DNA of 64,000 nt from Granulicella mallensis MP5ACTX8. Lineage in GTDB: Bacteria; Acidobacteriota; Terriglobia; Terriglobales; Acidobacteriaceae. The stretch spans positions 5,146,001 to 5,210,000 of the forward strand of contig NC_016631.1 of NCBI RefSeq assembly GCF_000178955.2. The letters run 5' to 3'. A program made the translations under genes and the position numbers. Positions 1 through 8,141 of this stretch are shown here, in pieces (within the stretch, counting starts at the first letter, position 1; every line of letters starts with the position of its first letter). Below the pieces are notes generated by a model. It had not been told where the DNA came from. It saw only the letters and a program-made list of their open reading frames with translations, and searched no databases.

Positions 1-1758
1 ATCGCTCCCACTTCAGGCAATGCGTCGACCTCGCTGCTAACGGCAGCGACCGGGAACCCGGCGGATTCAAACGGGAATTTCTACGTCACCACAGACGCCT
101 TCGGCAACTTCGATATCAATGGAGCGTTTGCCTGCACTCCGAATACCCAGGTCTATCTGTATTCGACCGGAGGCGATCCACAGTTAGCGGGCGCAGGAAT
201 CCCCGGCACACCGAATGCCGCGGCTTCGCTGATGGCTGTCGTAGGCAACTGCGCCAGCGCGACAGCCAGCTCGGCCTTCCCGCACGTGACCTCAGTGTTC
301 ATGAATGAGATCACCACGCAGGTTGCGGCGTTTGCCCTGGCAGGCTTTGCCACGGATCCCCTGCACATTGGCGCGCCCAGCGCGGTGACCGGCCACTCCC
401 TCGCCGGAGTCGGCCTGGCTAACGCCTTCAATACCGCGCTGAACATTGTGAATCAGGCCACCGGAGTTCCCAATCCGACCTTTCCCAACAACAGCAACGT
501 CGCAGTTCCTGTGGAGAGGATCGACACCGTGGCGGACTTTCTCGCGGCCTGCGTCAACTCCAACGGACCAAGCTCGTCGGGATGCAGCACACTCTTCGCC
601 AACACGAACTACGGCACAGCGCCCACCGATACGGCCATGGCCGCCATCAACTTCGCCCAGAATCCGAATGGCAACGTTGGAGCTCTGCTCACCCTGGCCA
701 CCAACGCCAGTCCCTTCCAACCTTTCTTCACCTCGGCCAACGACTTGTCTCTTACGCTTAACTACACGGGTGGCGGCCTGAACTTTGCAAAGGGAATCGC
801 GATCGACGGTGCGGGCAACGCCTGGGTGACAAATCAGGGTGGCAGTTCCGTGACCGAAATCTCGAGCAGCGGGACATTCCTCTCCGGAGCCAACGGTTTC
901 ACCGGCGGTGGCCTGAATGCGCCCATTGGGCTTGCGATCGACGGTGCGGGCAATGCCTGGGTGGCGAGTGACTCAGGTAACTCCGTAACCGAGATTTCAA
1001 GCTCCGGAGCGTTCCTCTCCGGAACCAGCGGTTTCACCGGTAGCGGCCTGGGCAGCCCCTTTGCGATCGCGATCGACAGCCCTGGCAACGTCTGGGTGGT
1101 GAATGCCGACGATGGCTCCGTGACCAAGCTCTCCAGCTCTGGGGCAGTCCTCTCCAGCTACACCGGCGGCGGCCTGGATGGACCCATTGGGATCGCGGTC
1201 GACGGTGCGGGCAATGCCTGGGTGACGAATGACTCAGGTAACTCCGTAACCGAGATTTCCAGCTCCGGAGCGTTCCTATCAGGGACCAACGGCTACTTTG
1301 GTGGCGGCCTGACTGCACCAGCGGAGATCGCAATCGACGGTACAGGCAACGCCTGGATAACGAACAGCCAAGCCACTTCCTTGAGCGAATTTTCCAACTC
1401 CGGGACGGTCCTATCAGGGACCAACGGCTACTCAGGCGGCGGCCTGAACGCGGCAATCGGGATCGCGATCGACGGTGCGGGCAACGTCTGGGCGGCTAAT
1501 TTACTGGGCAACACCGTGACCAAGCTCTCCGGTACCGGAACGGTCCTTTCCGGTACCGGTTTCTATACCGGCGGTGGACTGGACGAGCCCTATGCGATCG
1601 CGATCGATGGCTCGGGCAATGTCTGGGTGTCCAATCTCATAGGTAAGTCTCTGACCGAGATCATCGGCGCGGCTGCTCCTGTGATTACTCCCATCGTTGC
1701 CGGGCTGCCTGCTACTCCAACGCCGGATGGAAGCAGCAACCTGGGCACACGCCCGTAG
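1..1758 (+). CDS. Secreted NHL/streptogramin-lyase-like beta-propeller protein (5' partial)
   Basis: The reading frame is open from base 1, so the start lies outside the window and about 585 residues are visible. The N-terminal part is Gly/Ala/Thr-rich and low in charge, typical of an exported protein. From about base 760 the protein has repeats of roughly 35-40 residues, each with a GGGL turn, an IAIDGAGNAW-type strand and a VTEISSSG-type strand. This is the pattern of NHL/Vgb-like propeller blades, and about seven to eight blades are visible. No catalytic residues were recognised, so no substrate is proposed. It ends in a short GTRP tail and is followed within 30 bases by a close paralogue in the same direction, so the pair arose by tandem duplication. 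It is probably an extracellular or outer-membrane-attached structural or binding protein. I am sure of the repeat type and unsure of the role. Confidence 0.8.
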   Translation: MAPTSGNASTSLLTAATGNPADSNGNFYVTTDAFGNFDINGAFACTPNTQVYLYSTGGDPQLAGAGIPGTPNAAASLMAVVGNCASATASSAFPHVTSVFMNEITTQVAAFALAGFATDPLHIGAPSAVTGHSLAGVGLANAFNTALNIVNQATGVPNPTFPNNSNVAVPVERIDTVADFLAACVNSNGPSSSGCSTLFANTNYGTAPTDTAMAAINFAQNPNGNVGALLTLATNASPFQPFFTSANDLSLTLNYTGGGLNFAKGIAIDGAGNAWVTNQGGSSVTEISSSGTFLSGANGFTGGGLNAPIGLAIDGAGNAWVASDSGNSVTEISSSGAFLSGTSGFTGSGLGSPFAIAIDSPGNVWVVNADDGSVTKLSSSGAVLSSYTGGGLDGPIGIAVDGAGNAWVTNDSGNSVTEISSSGAFLSGTNGYFGGGLTAPAEIAIDGTGNAWITNSQATSLSEFSNSGTVLSGTNGYSGGGLNAAIGIAIDGAGNVWAANLLGNTVTKLSGTGTVLSGTGFYTGGGLDEPYAIAIDGSGNVWVSNLIGKSLTEIIGAAAPVITPIVAGLPATPTPDGSSNLGTRP

Positions 1759-1783
1759 AGCGCAGCACAAAACCACCGTTCCG

Positions 1784-3640
1784 GTGTGGGAGAATCTCGG
1801 GAAAAACCGTCGTCTATCCTTTTTATCTGTGGCCAGCGTACTGGGCGTGGCTTTTGTTCCTGGGCTCAGCGGCTGCTCCGCGAACTTCGGAGATGTTTCT
1901 ACGGCCTCGACGCAGACGGCCATGCACATTCGGGGCCTGGTCCATGGAGGCCAGCAGCCGATCAGTGGAACACACGTCTACATGTATGCAGCCAGCACGG
2001 TTGCTTACGGGGGTAGCGGCATCGCCCCCACCTCCGGTCCTACCGGCAATGCGTCGACCTCGCTGCTGACCTCCTCGACCGGGAACCCGGCCGATACGAA
2101 CGGGAACTTCTACGTGACCACGGATGCGGGAGGCACCTTCGATATCAACGGCGCGTTCGCCTGTTCTTCCGGCCAGCAGGTCTACCTGTAGACGACAGGC
2201 GGCGATCCGCAGTTGGCAGGGGCGGGCGTTGCCGGTACGCCGAATCCCGCAGCCTCACTGCTGGCGGTTGTAGGCGATTGCGCCAGCGCAACAACCGGAG
2301 CCGCCTTTCCGGGGGTTACGTCGGTGGCGATGAATGAGATCACCACGGTGGCTGCGGCGTATGCGCTGGCAGGCTTTGCGACTGATTCTCTGCACATCGG
2401 CGCTCCCAGCGCGGTAAAGGGCCATGCACTCTCCAGAACCGGGTTGGCCAATGCTTTCACCATCGCGCTGAATCTCGCGAACCAGGTCAGTGGAGTTCCC
2501 AATGCGACTCTGCCCCTGAACAGCAACGCTGTCGTGCCGGTGACGACGATCAACACCCTGGCAGACATCCTTGCTGCGTGCATCAACTCCAACGGGGTTA
2601 GCTCGTCGGGATGCAGCACGCTTTTCGCAAACACGACCTACGGTACCGCTCCAACCGATACGGCAACGGCGGCGATCAATATTGCCCAGCACCCCGGAGC
2701 CAATGTCAGCGCGCTACTCAACCTGGCAACCAATGCCAGCCCCTTCCAGCCGATTACCTCGGTCAACGACTTTTTCCTCGGCATCAACTACACCGGCGGC
2801 GGCCTGAACAATCCACAGGGAATCGCGATCGACGGCGCGGGCAATGCCTGGGTGGCTGAGTCCTCCGGTAATTCTGTCATTGAGTTCTCAAGCGCCGGGA
2901 AAGTCCTCTCCGGAGCGGCCGGCTACACCGGCGGCGGCCTGAATGGCCCCCTTGCGATCTCCATCGATAGCTCAAACAACGTCTGGGTGGCGAACAGCTC
3001 AGCCGCCAGCGTGACCAAGTTCTCCAGCAGTGGGGCGGTCCTTTCGGGAACCAGCGGCTACACGGGCGGCGGAGTGAGGTTTCCACAGGGAATCGCGATC
3101 GATGGTTCAGGCAATGCCTGGGTTATTGGCTACTTTAGTGATGGCCTGGACGAGTTCTCCAGTACCGGTGCAGTTCTCTTCGGGAGCGGCGGACTGAACG
3201 TGCCAGGGGGGATCGCGATCGACGCTTCCGGCAACGCCTGGATACCGAATGGGGGGCGCAACGCCGTAACCGAGTTCTCCAACGCCGGGGCAATCCTCTC
3301 TGGAACCGGCTACACCGGCGGCGGCCTGAGCCAGCCCTTAGACGTCGCGATCGATGGCGCGGGCAATGTCTGGCTGGCGAATAACTCAAGCGATAGCGTG
3401 ACCGTGCTTTCCAACACTGGAGCGGCTCTCTCCGGAACCGGCGGCTATACCAGTGGCGGCCTGATTTTTCCCCTCTGGATAGCGGTCGATGGCTCGGGCA
3501 ACGTCTGGGCGACAAATTACCAGGGGAATTCCGTGACAGAGCTGATCGGCGTAGGTGCTCCGGTAATCACTTCCATCGCTGCCGGTTTGCCGGTTATCCC
3601 AACGCTGAATGGAAGCAGCAAGCTGGGTACACGACCGTAG
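1784..3640 (+). pseudogene. Tandem paralogue of the NHL-propeller lipoprotein, interrupted by an in-frame amber stop
   Basis: The frame starts best at GTG 1784 and gives a lipoprotein signal: a KNRR n-region, a hydrophobic stretch and a lipobox LSGC about 31 residues in. It aligns with the upstream paralogue, including the shared GNFYVTTDA segment. A TAG at 2189-2191 then ends it after the residues QVYL. The upstream gene has TAT TCG (Tyr-Ser) at that point; here the bases read TAG ACG. The same frame continues without a shift to 3640 and carries about seven more blades of the same propeller and the same GTRP tail. The lesion is therefore a single nonsense codon, not a frameshift. Either this is a recent pseudogene, or a 135-residue lipoprotein is made and the rest lost, or the base is a sequencing error. 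No Shine-Dalgarno site of note precedes GTG 1784. ATG codons at 1697 and 1727 lie inside the previous gene and are less likely starts. Confidence 0.75.
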
Positions 3641-3729
3641 CGTCCGCGCCCGACACAACTAGCAGCATTGCTGCACGTAGCGCCTTCTAACGGCGGGGCT
3701 TACAGGTCGCAGAAAAGTTCGTACTTGAG

Positions 3730-4007
3730 CTTTAGGGCCAAGGGCCCGTTTCATACCAGCCTGGGGCTATGCTTCCCGAGCCAGCACGCGACAGCGTGGT
3801 AGCTCGGGAAGCGTAGCCCCAGGTTACGTGCAGGAGAAGAAGTTGAGGGCTGTAAGCCCTATTCATCGTGCCTGCACGATGAGTCGGGCTTACAGCCCTC
3901 TGATTTTTTACAGACCCTGTACCTGGGCCTACGCTTGCAGCGAGCTAAAAACCGCTCGCTGCTGCGCTCCACCCCAGGCTGGTATGAAACGGGCCGTTGG
4001 CCCTAAA
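3730..4007. repeat. Nested palindromes (37-bp outer arms with inner hairpins)
   Basis: The 465-base gap between the propeller genes and hemH holds no convincing gene. Arms at 3730-3766 and 3971-4007 are inverted copies of each other with one mismatch over 37 bases. Inside lie further inverted pairs: CTGGGGCTATGCTTCCCGAG with its complement near 3801-3824, a pair built on GAGGGCTGTAAGCCC around 3844-3858 and 3886-3900, and a shorter GCGAGC/GCTCGC stem near 3940-3960. The whole block can fold as one long cruciform. It resembles the intergenic repetitive palindromes of other bacteria rather than a coding element. A 67-codon open frame across it is an artefact of the repeats. Confidence 0.75.
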
Positions 4008-4042
4008 GATCAAACGCTCTTGCAGCCATAAGACGTTGCTTT

Positions 4043-4070
4043 GAACGGCGGGGCTAAAGCTCCGCCGTTC
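4043..4070. terminator. GC-rich hairpin downstream of hemH
   Basis: GAACGGCGG at 4043-4051 pairs perfectly with CCGCCGTTC at 4062-4070 around a short loop. It lies about 36 bases beyond the hemH stop. There is no U-run on either strand, so intrinsic termination is only suggested; it could equally belong to the palindrome block beside it. Confidence 0.4.
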
Positions 4071-4105
4071 AGACAAGAGATCTTCCAGATCTAGAACAGC
4101 TCTCC

Positions 4106-5113
4106 TCAGGAACGCGCTAACACCTGCTCGATGGCGCGCACCAGTGTTGGCGAGTCGTTGAGGCTCTCCGGGCGCCAGAGCTGCATGCCCAGTCCGCGTG
4201 CTGCGTCCCGGAAGTGGATGTCGATGTCATAGAGAATCTCGACGTGGTCACAGAGGAAGCCGATGGGTTGAATCACGACTCCCTTGTGGCCTTCTTCAGC
4301 CAGGGCTTTCAGTGTGTCCTCTACGGTCGGGCCGATCCACGGAGCTCCGGCGACGCCCTGGCTCTGGAAGGCAAAGAACCAATCGGCATCGGTAAGACTG
4401 ACGAGCGAAGCGACACGCGCAGCGGTCTGCTTGGCTTCGACAGGATAGAGGTCGGGCGTGGAGGTGGCTCCGTAGTTCTGAATGCCGTCGGCGGGGACAG
4501 GGGCTCCGGGCCGGGAGCTTTCTCCAGCAGTAGCGAGAATCGTGCGGCAAGGAACCGAGTGCGCAGTGAAGACGACAGGAACCTGCGTGCCGAGTGTGGC
4601 GCGGGCTTCCGCCAACGTTGGCTTGAGCTTCTCCGCGAAGGCCTGCGCGAGCAGCGGTTCGTCGGCCCAGCCGGCGATGAAGTCATAGGTGAACGCGCCG
4701 TCGAGGGCAGACTCCAGAGCGCGGCGATAGAGGCCGGTAGAGGTGCGCGAGTTTTGCGGCGCGAGGCAGAGCACACGGGCGTGGGTGACTCCATCGGCCT
4801 TCATCTGCGCGACGGTGTCGGCGATATAGGGATGCCAGTTGCGCATGCCCACGTAGACCTTGGTGTCCATCGCCTCTTGCAGCATCTCGGCCTGGCGCAG
4901 GGTCCAGCGTGTGAGAGGAGGGCCCTCGGGCAGCGGCTCGTTGCGCAGGCCGATCTCGGCATAGCGGTGCTGTAGCTCTTCGATGACGTGCTGCGGCATG
5001 GGGCGGCCGCCGGTTACCTTGTCGAGATAGGCGGCCATCTCGTCGAGCTTGTCTGGAGTGCCGTGAGCGAGGAGCAGGATGGCCGAGCGACCGGCTGTCG
5101 GGGTCTGATTCAT
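4106..5113 (-). CDS. hemH: Ferrochelatase (protoporphyrin or coproporphyrin type)
   Basis: This 335-residue cytoplasmic enzyme inserts ferrous iron into a porphyrin in the last steps of haem synthesis. The length fits the family. Family landmarks are present in order: an N-terminal LLLAHGTP strand, the central FTAHSVP motif with the metal-site histidine, the QSQGVAGAPWIGP segment matching the usual QS..GP.PWL.P signature, and GFLCDHVEILYDID matching the conserved (S/F)DH.ETLYE motif that carries the acidic active-site residue. The start is ATG 5113. It lies on the same strand as hemE (8142-9269), with a sigma-factor operon between them, so the haem genes are loosely clustered rather than in one operon. 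The sequence alone does not say whether the substrate is protoporphyrin IX or coproporphyrin III. Confidence 0.92.
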   Translation of the reverse strand: MNQTPTAGRSAILLLAHGTPDKLDEMAAYLDKVTGGRPMPQHVIEELQHRYAEIGLRNEPLPEGPPLTRWTLRQAEMLQEAMDTKVYVGMRNWHPYIADTVAQMKADGVTHARVLCLAPQNSRTSTGLYRRALESALDGAFTYDFIAGWADEPLLAQAFAEKLKPTLAEARATLGTQVPVVFTAHSVPCRTILATAGESSRPGAPVPADGIQNYGATSTPDLYPVEAKQTAARVASLVSLTDADWFFAFQSQGVAGAPWIGPTVEDTLKALAEEGHKGVVIQPIGFLCDHVEILYDIDIHFRDAARGLGMQLWRPESLNDSPTLVRAIEQVLARS

Positions 5114-5209
5114 AGTCTTATTTATGGTACCGCTCTCGCGAGGTCGCGGCGCCCATCACGAAGAGGTCGATGCTATTCGAGATATAGCTTGAGCGGTCTA
5201 GATAACTTC

Positions 5210-5515
5210 GTGTGGCAAGACCCGGAAGGCCGGCTTCAGCCGGGCCGCAAAAGCCGGATTGTGGAACAAGACCTCTCTGCCGAAGGCTGGAACGAAGGCA
5301 TAGCCGGAGCGACGGAATTGCCTTCCTCAGTGCCGCCAAGACTGTGCAGGGCTCACGAAGGCTGTATCCGTGGCGAGCATAGCTGTTTCGACACGGCCAA
5401 GGAAAGCAATTCAGTCGTTACGGCTGCGCCTTCACTCCAGCCTTCGGCAGAGTGGTACGGGCCTTTCGGCCCGACCTTTGCGGCCTGGCTGAAGCCAGGC
5501 CCTTCCGTCTCTTGC
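5210..5515. repeat. Long inverted-repeat element, family B, copy 1
   Basis: The 459-base gap upstream of hemH is filled by this element. Its left arm starts with CGGAAGGCCGGCTTCAGCC at 5223 and its right arm ends with GGCTGAAGCCAGGCCCTTCCG at 5487-5507. Inside, GCCGAAGGCTGGA and its complement TCCAGCCTTCGGC, and GACGGAATTGCCTTCC with GGAAAGCAATTCAGTC, form a second inverted pair. The same architecture recurs at 35712-36138. Open frames of 60-190 codons through it on either strand are repeat shadows. No transposase is present. Confidence 0.75.
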
Positions 5516-5572
5516 CTCAAGAAGACTGCTTGCACAGTTCGACTTCACTCAAAAGCAATTTGACGGCAATAC

Positions 5573-6406
5573 CTACGGAATGAGTTCGGCGACAACTTCT
5601 ACGTCCAGGTGGCGGGTGCTGCCAGGGACATCGATCTGGCCGAGAGCCAGGGGTTTACCAAGCGTGACATTGAAGTTTCCCTCGAGGACTGACTGGCGGA
5701 TGACAGGTTCTTGCGCCCCTTGGATGGTCTGGGTTTCACCGACGCCGGATTGCTCGACCTTGGACTTAAGACGAAGTCCGTTGGCAACCTGGTTGATCGT
5801 GCTGTCGATGTTTATGCCGACATCAAGGTAAGTGAACTGCACCTGCGTGCCGTTTTTGCCGCCGTCGTACTGGCCGGTGGCAACAGGCACCTTGCTACCC
5901 TGCTTGAGGCTGGTGCGCTGGCCGTCGACAGCGACGACGGAGAAGTGCTCGACGCCGATGCGCTTGCCCGAGTCAGAATCGGTGAAGGTGTAGGTGAGTC
6001 GATAGGTCTTGTGGGGCTGGTCCAGATCTTTGATGAGCTTGTTCGCAAGAGCGATCTGGTCTGGTGGCCCTCCAATGGCGATGGCGTTTTGCGAGATGAC
6101 CAGATAGATCTTGACGCCTGGGTCGAGCATGTTCCGTAATGCGACCATGATCTCATTGGCGTCGTTCTGCTGAGTAACGTTATTGAGATAAATCATATGG
6201 GTGGATTCGACCGAAGGAATGCGATAAGGGGCCAGGTATTCTTCCCTGCTCTTGGGCTTCGGAGTAGCAGCGGAGGTGTCTTGCGCTGACTTCTCCTGCG
6301 AGGGAGCGGAGTCCTGCGCATGAGCGGTGAAGCCCAGCGGAAGGATCGTGAGAGCGAGAGCCAGGAGGGTTTGAGAACCGATGCGGTGGATGTGAGTTTT
6401 GGTCAT
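5573..6406 (-). CDS. Exported protein with secretin N-domain-like fold
   Basis: This 277-residue protein is the last gene of a sigma/anti-sigma/secretin-like operon. ATG 6406 is chosen because GGAG sits nine bases upstream; longer in-frame starts would run back into the anti-sigma-like gene. The N-terminus is a clear signal peptide (RIGSQTLLALALTILPLGFTAHAQ). Residues 60-120 read IYLNNVTQQNDANEIMVALR followed by a strand-rich stretch and GGPPDQIALANKLIKDLD. That is the alternating pattern of secretin/N0-N1 domains found in type II/III secretin subunits. The C-terminal half resembles the strand-rich region before a secretin pore (QVQFTYLDVGINIDSTI), but the protein is too short to form a full secretin barrel. 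It may be a periplasmic accessory or sensor. The fold call is moderate and the role unknown. Confidence 0.6.
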   Translation of the reverse strand: MTKTHIHRIGSQTLLALALTILPLGFTAHAQDSAPSQEKSAQDTSAATPKPKSREEYLAPYRIPSVESTHMIYLNNVTQQNDANEIMVALRNMLDPGVKIYLVISQNAIAIGGPPDQIALANKLIKDLDQPHKTYRLTYTFTDSDSGKRIGVEHFSVVAVDGQRTSLKQGSKVPVATGQYDGGKNGTQVQFTYLDVGINIDSTINQVANGLRLKSKVEQSGVGETQTIQGAQEPVIRQSVLEGNFNVTLGKPLALGQIDVPGSTRHLDVEVVAELIP

Positions 6407-6428
6407 AAGAGAGGACTCCATTCGAGCG

Positions 6429-7154
6429 TTAGTTGGAAGAAGGTGCAGGAGGGTCGGGTACGGGAGAAGGTGGAGGCTCATCCGGCTTCGGAGAAGCGCT
6501 TGTGGGATGCATGGATTCGGACAGGGCAAGAGGGCCGAGGAGAAGCTTGGCGTACTGCTGGATATCGCTCTTTTTGCGATCTTCAGCAGCGGCGCGAAGC
6601 GAGGAGGCATAGGCGGGTTCAAGCTCGGCGACTTCGATGGGATCGCCCTTGCGTGCGGCAGAGAGAAGAAGCCTCTCCTCCGCGGTGAGAGGCATGGGTG
6701 GGGCGGGATGGCTGGGAGCGTTGGTGTCATCCAGCGCCTGCCGATCGGCAGCCGCAAGAGTCGATGAGGTATCCGGCAGGGTGGACTTTGGAGTTCTCTG
6801 GATGCCAGAGGATTTGGAGCCTCCCGGATTGTTGGTGGCGTAGACCGCTTTGTGCGCGGTGTTGTCCGCGGGAACAACGCGAGGCAGTTGCGACTGCGAC
6901 GTAATGGGCGTGGCGATCGTCGTGGGGCGGTGATGCGTGATGAAGTAGGCGATGGTGGCAACAAGCACCACCGAGACCGCGGCAAACTGCCAGTTCCATG
7001 ACGGCAGGCTGAGGACGTGACGCCACAAGGGAGTAGGGGCAGTGGCGCGTTGCCGCAAGGCGGCGAGAAGACGCTGCTCCATACCAGCGTCGGGCTGGGC
7101 TTCTCGGATTCCGGTGAGGGCCTGCTGGATGAGCTCTTCTGAAGTTCTCTTCAT
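6429..7154 (-). CDS. Single-pass membrane protein, probable anti-sigma factor
   Basis: A 241-residue protein whose start codon overlaps the stop of the upstream ECF sigma gene by four bases (ATGA), which implies translational coupling. Residues 1-50 are a charged, helical cytoplasmic part (EELIQQALTGIREAQPDAGM...) without a visible HxxxCxxC zinc motif. Residues about 53-71 (WQFAAVSVVLVATIAYFIT) form one transmembrane helix. The remainder is a Pro/Ser/Thr-rich periplasmic part with a short helical region (LTAEERLLLSAARKGDP) and ends in a Pro-rich tail. Anti-sigma function is inferred from position, topology and size, not from a recognised anti-sigma domain. The next gene down is an exported secretin-N-like protein, a plausible partner in the envelope. 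Confidence 0.65.
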   Translation of the reverse strand: MKRTSEELIQQALTGIREAQPDAGMEQRLLAALRQRATAPTPLWRHVLSLPSWNWQFAAVSVVLVATIAYFITHHRPTTIATPITSQSQLPRVVPADNTAHKAVYATNNPGGSKSSGIQRTPKSTLPDTSSTLAAADRQALDDTNAPSHPAPPMPLTAEERLLLSAARKGDPIEVAELEPAYASSLRAAAEDRKKSDIQQYAKLLLGPLALSESMHPTSASPKPDEPPPSPVPDPPAPSSN

Positions 7155-7705
7155 GCATTGCCTCCTTTTTCGAGACGGGTGCGAAGGCGTGAGCGCGCAC
7201 GAAACAACAGCGCCCGAACGGCTGATTCGCTTCTTGAGACGACCTGCGCCATCTCGGCTGTGTCGAGTTCTTCCAGAGCGGAGAGCAGCAGAACCTGGCG
7301 CTCCGCCTTCGGCAATCTTTCGATCTCACGAAAGACGGCCTTCATTCTCTGCGCCTCATTTAAAGCAACGTCGGCGGGCATGTGATGGGCGACGAGGCTT
7401 TCGGCGAAGATCTCGTCCATCTGTTCAGGACGGATGCGGCGACGGCGATCGAGGGAGAGATTCCACGCGACACGAACAAGCCACACGCGCATGTCACGCA
7501 CCCCAGGCAAGGTGCGACGGTGCTCCAGGACGCGAACAAAGGCGTCCTGCACTACGTCTTCAGCCTCTGCCTTGTTGCGCAGGACGGAGTGAGCGACACG
7601 AAAGAGCAGCGCTGAATATGCCTCCACAAGAGCCGCAAGATCGATCTCCGATCCGGCGGTCTGCGCAGACAGCAAGTCCAAGCTGTATCCCTCTGACAAA
7701 ATCAC
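7151..7705 (-). CDS. ECF-family RNA polymerase sigma factor
   Basis: A 184-residue sigma-70-type factor of extracytoplasmic-function size. Region 2 is seen in LVEAYSALLFRVAHSVLRN followed by AEDVVQDAFVRVLEH, the core-polymerase-binding helix. Region 4 is seen in LPKAERQVLLLSALEELDTAEMA followed by the SESAVRALLFRARSRLRTRL recognition helix. The start is GTG 7705, with GAAGGG four bases upstream. It is the first gene of a three-gene operon with a membrane anti-sigma-like protein and an exported secretin-like protein. This is the usual design of an envelope-responsive switch. The signal and regulon cannot be read from the sequence. Confidence 0.88.
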   Translation of the reverse strand: MILSEGYSLDLLSAQTAGSEIDLAALVEAYSALLFRVAHSVLRNKAEAEDVVQDAFVRVLEHRRTLPGVRDMRVWLVRVAWNLSLDRRRRIRPEQMDEIFAESLVAHHMPADVALNEAQRMKAVFREIERLPKAERQVLLLSALEELDTAEMAQVVSRSESAVRALLFRARSRLRTRLEKGGNA

Positions 7706-7824
7706 GTTGCCCTTCTATTCGGACAGACGCGCGATTGCGGGGATCGCTCGAAAATATTTTCAGGGGGTAGGGACAGTTGGTGAAATCAAGCTCGATGCAC
7801 TCATAGCTTTTGTTTTGTGTCTCT

Positions 7825-8062
7825 CCACGAAAGCGTCATCCTGAGCGTAGCGTCCCGGCCTTTGGGGACTCGGAGTCGAAGGACCCGAGGGCTGCAATCT
7901 TGCCCACGTCCTTCGCACTTTTTCTACCTCGAGCGCTCGAGCCGGGACGTTCGTGCTGGAAAAGATCCTGACCTCTATCGGCGAAATCAAGTCCCTCGGG
8001 GTCCTTCGACTACGCGCCTCGCAAAAGCGCGAGGCGCTTCGTTCAGGATGACGCTCCTGTGG
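7825..8062. repeat. Dispersed palindromic element, family A, copy 1
   Basis: This element fills most of the 436-base gap between the sigma gene and hemE. Its ends are inverted (CCACGAAAGCGTCATCCTGA at 7825 and TCAGGATGACGCTCCTGTGG at 8043-8062). Its body contains the blocks GTCGAAGGACCC, TTTTTCTACCTC, TTCGTGCTGGAAAAGATC and CTCGGGGTCCTTCGACT. The same blocks occur in reverse orientation at 11234-11490. Small open frames through it are not genes. Confidence 0.8.
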
Positions 8063-8141
8063 GGTTTGAAAACATTTGGTTAAGTTCGTTACTACCGATT
8101 GACCAGACGCCCCTCGGTCGAGATGACAATTCTGAGGTGAG

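Noticed and set aside
834..1456. Minus-strand genes inside the NHL-propeller gene
   Set aside because: Arg/Ser/Pro-rich frames opposite a repeat-rich gene; they are produced by the periodic codon use of the sense strand.
4988..5563. A 191-codon frame upstream of hemH
   Set aside because: It begins inside hemH on the opposite strand and runs through the family B palindrome.
6407..6985. N-terminal extension of the secretin-N-like protein
   Set aside because: Pro/Arg/Ser-rich sequence that overlaps the anti-sigma-like gene; a good ribosome site and a signal peptide start at 6406.
7817..8083. Small protein genes in repeat family A (also 11174-11586)
   Set aside because: The frames coincide with palindromic repeat copies and are not conserved as protein between the two copies.
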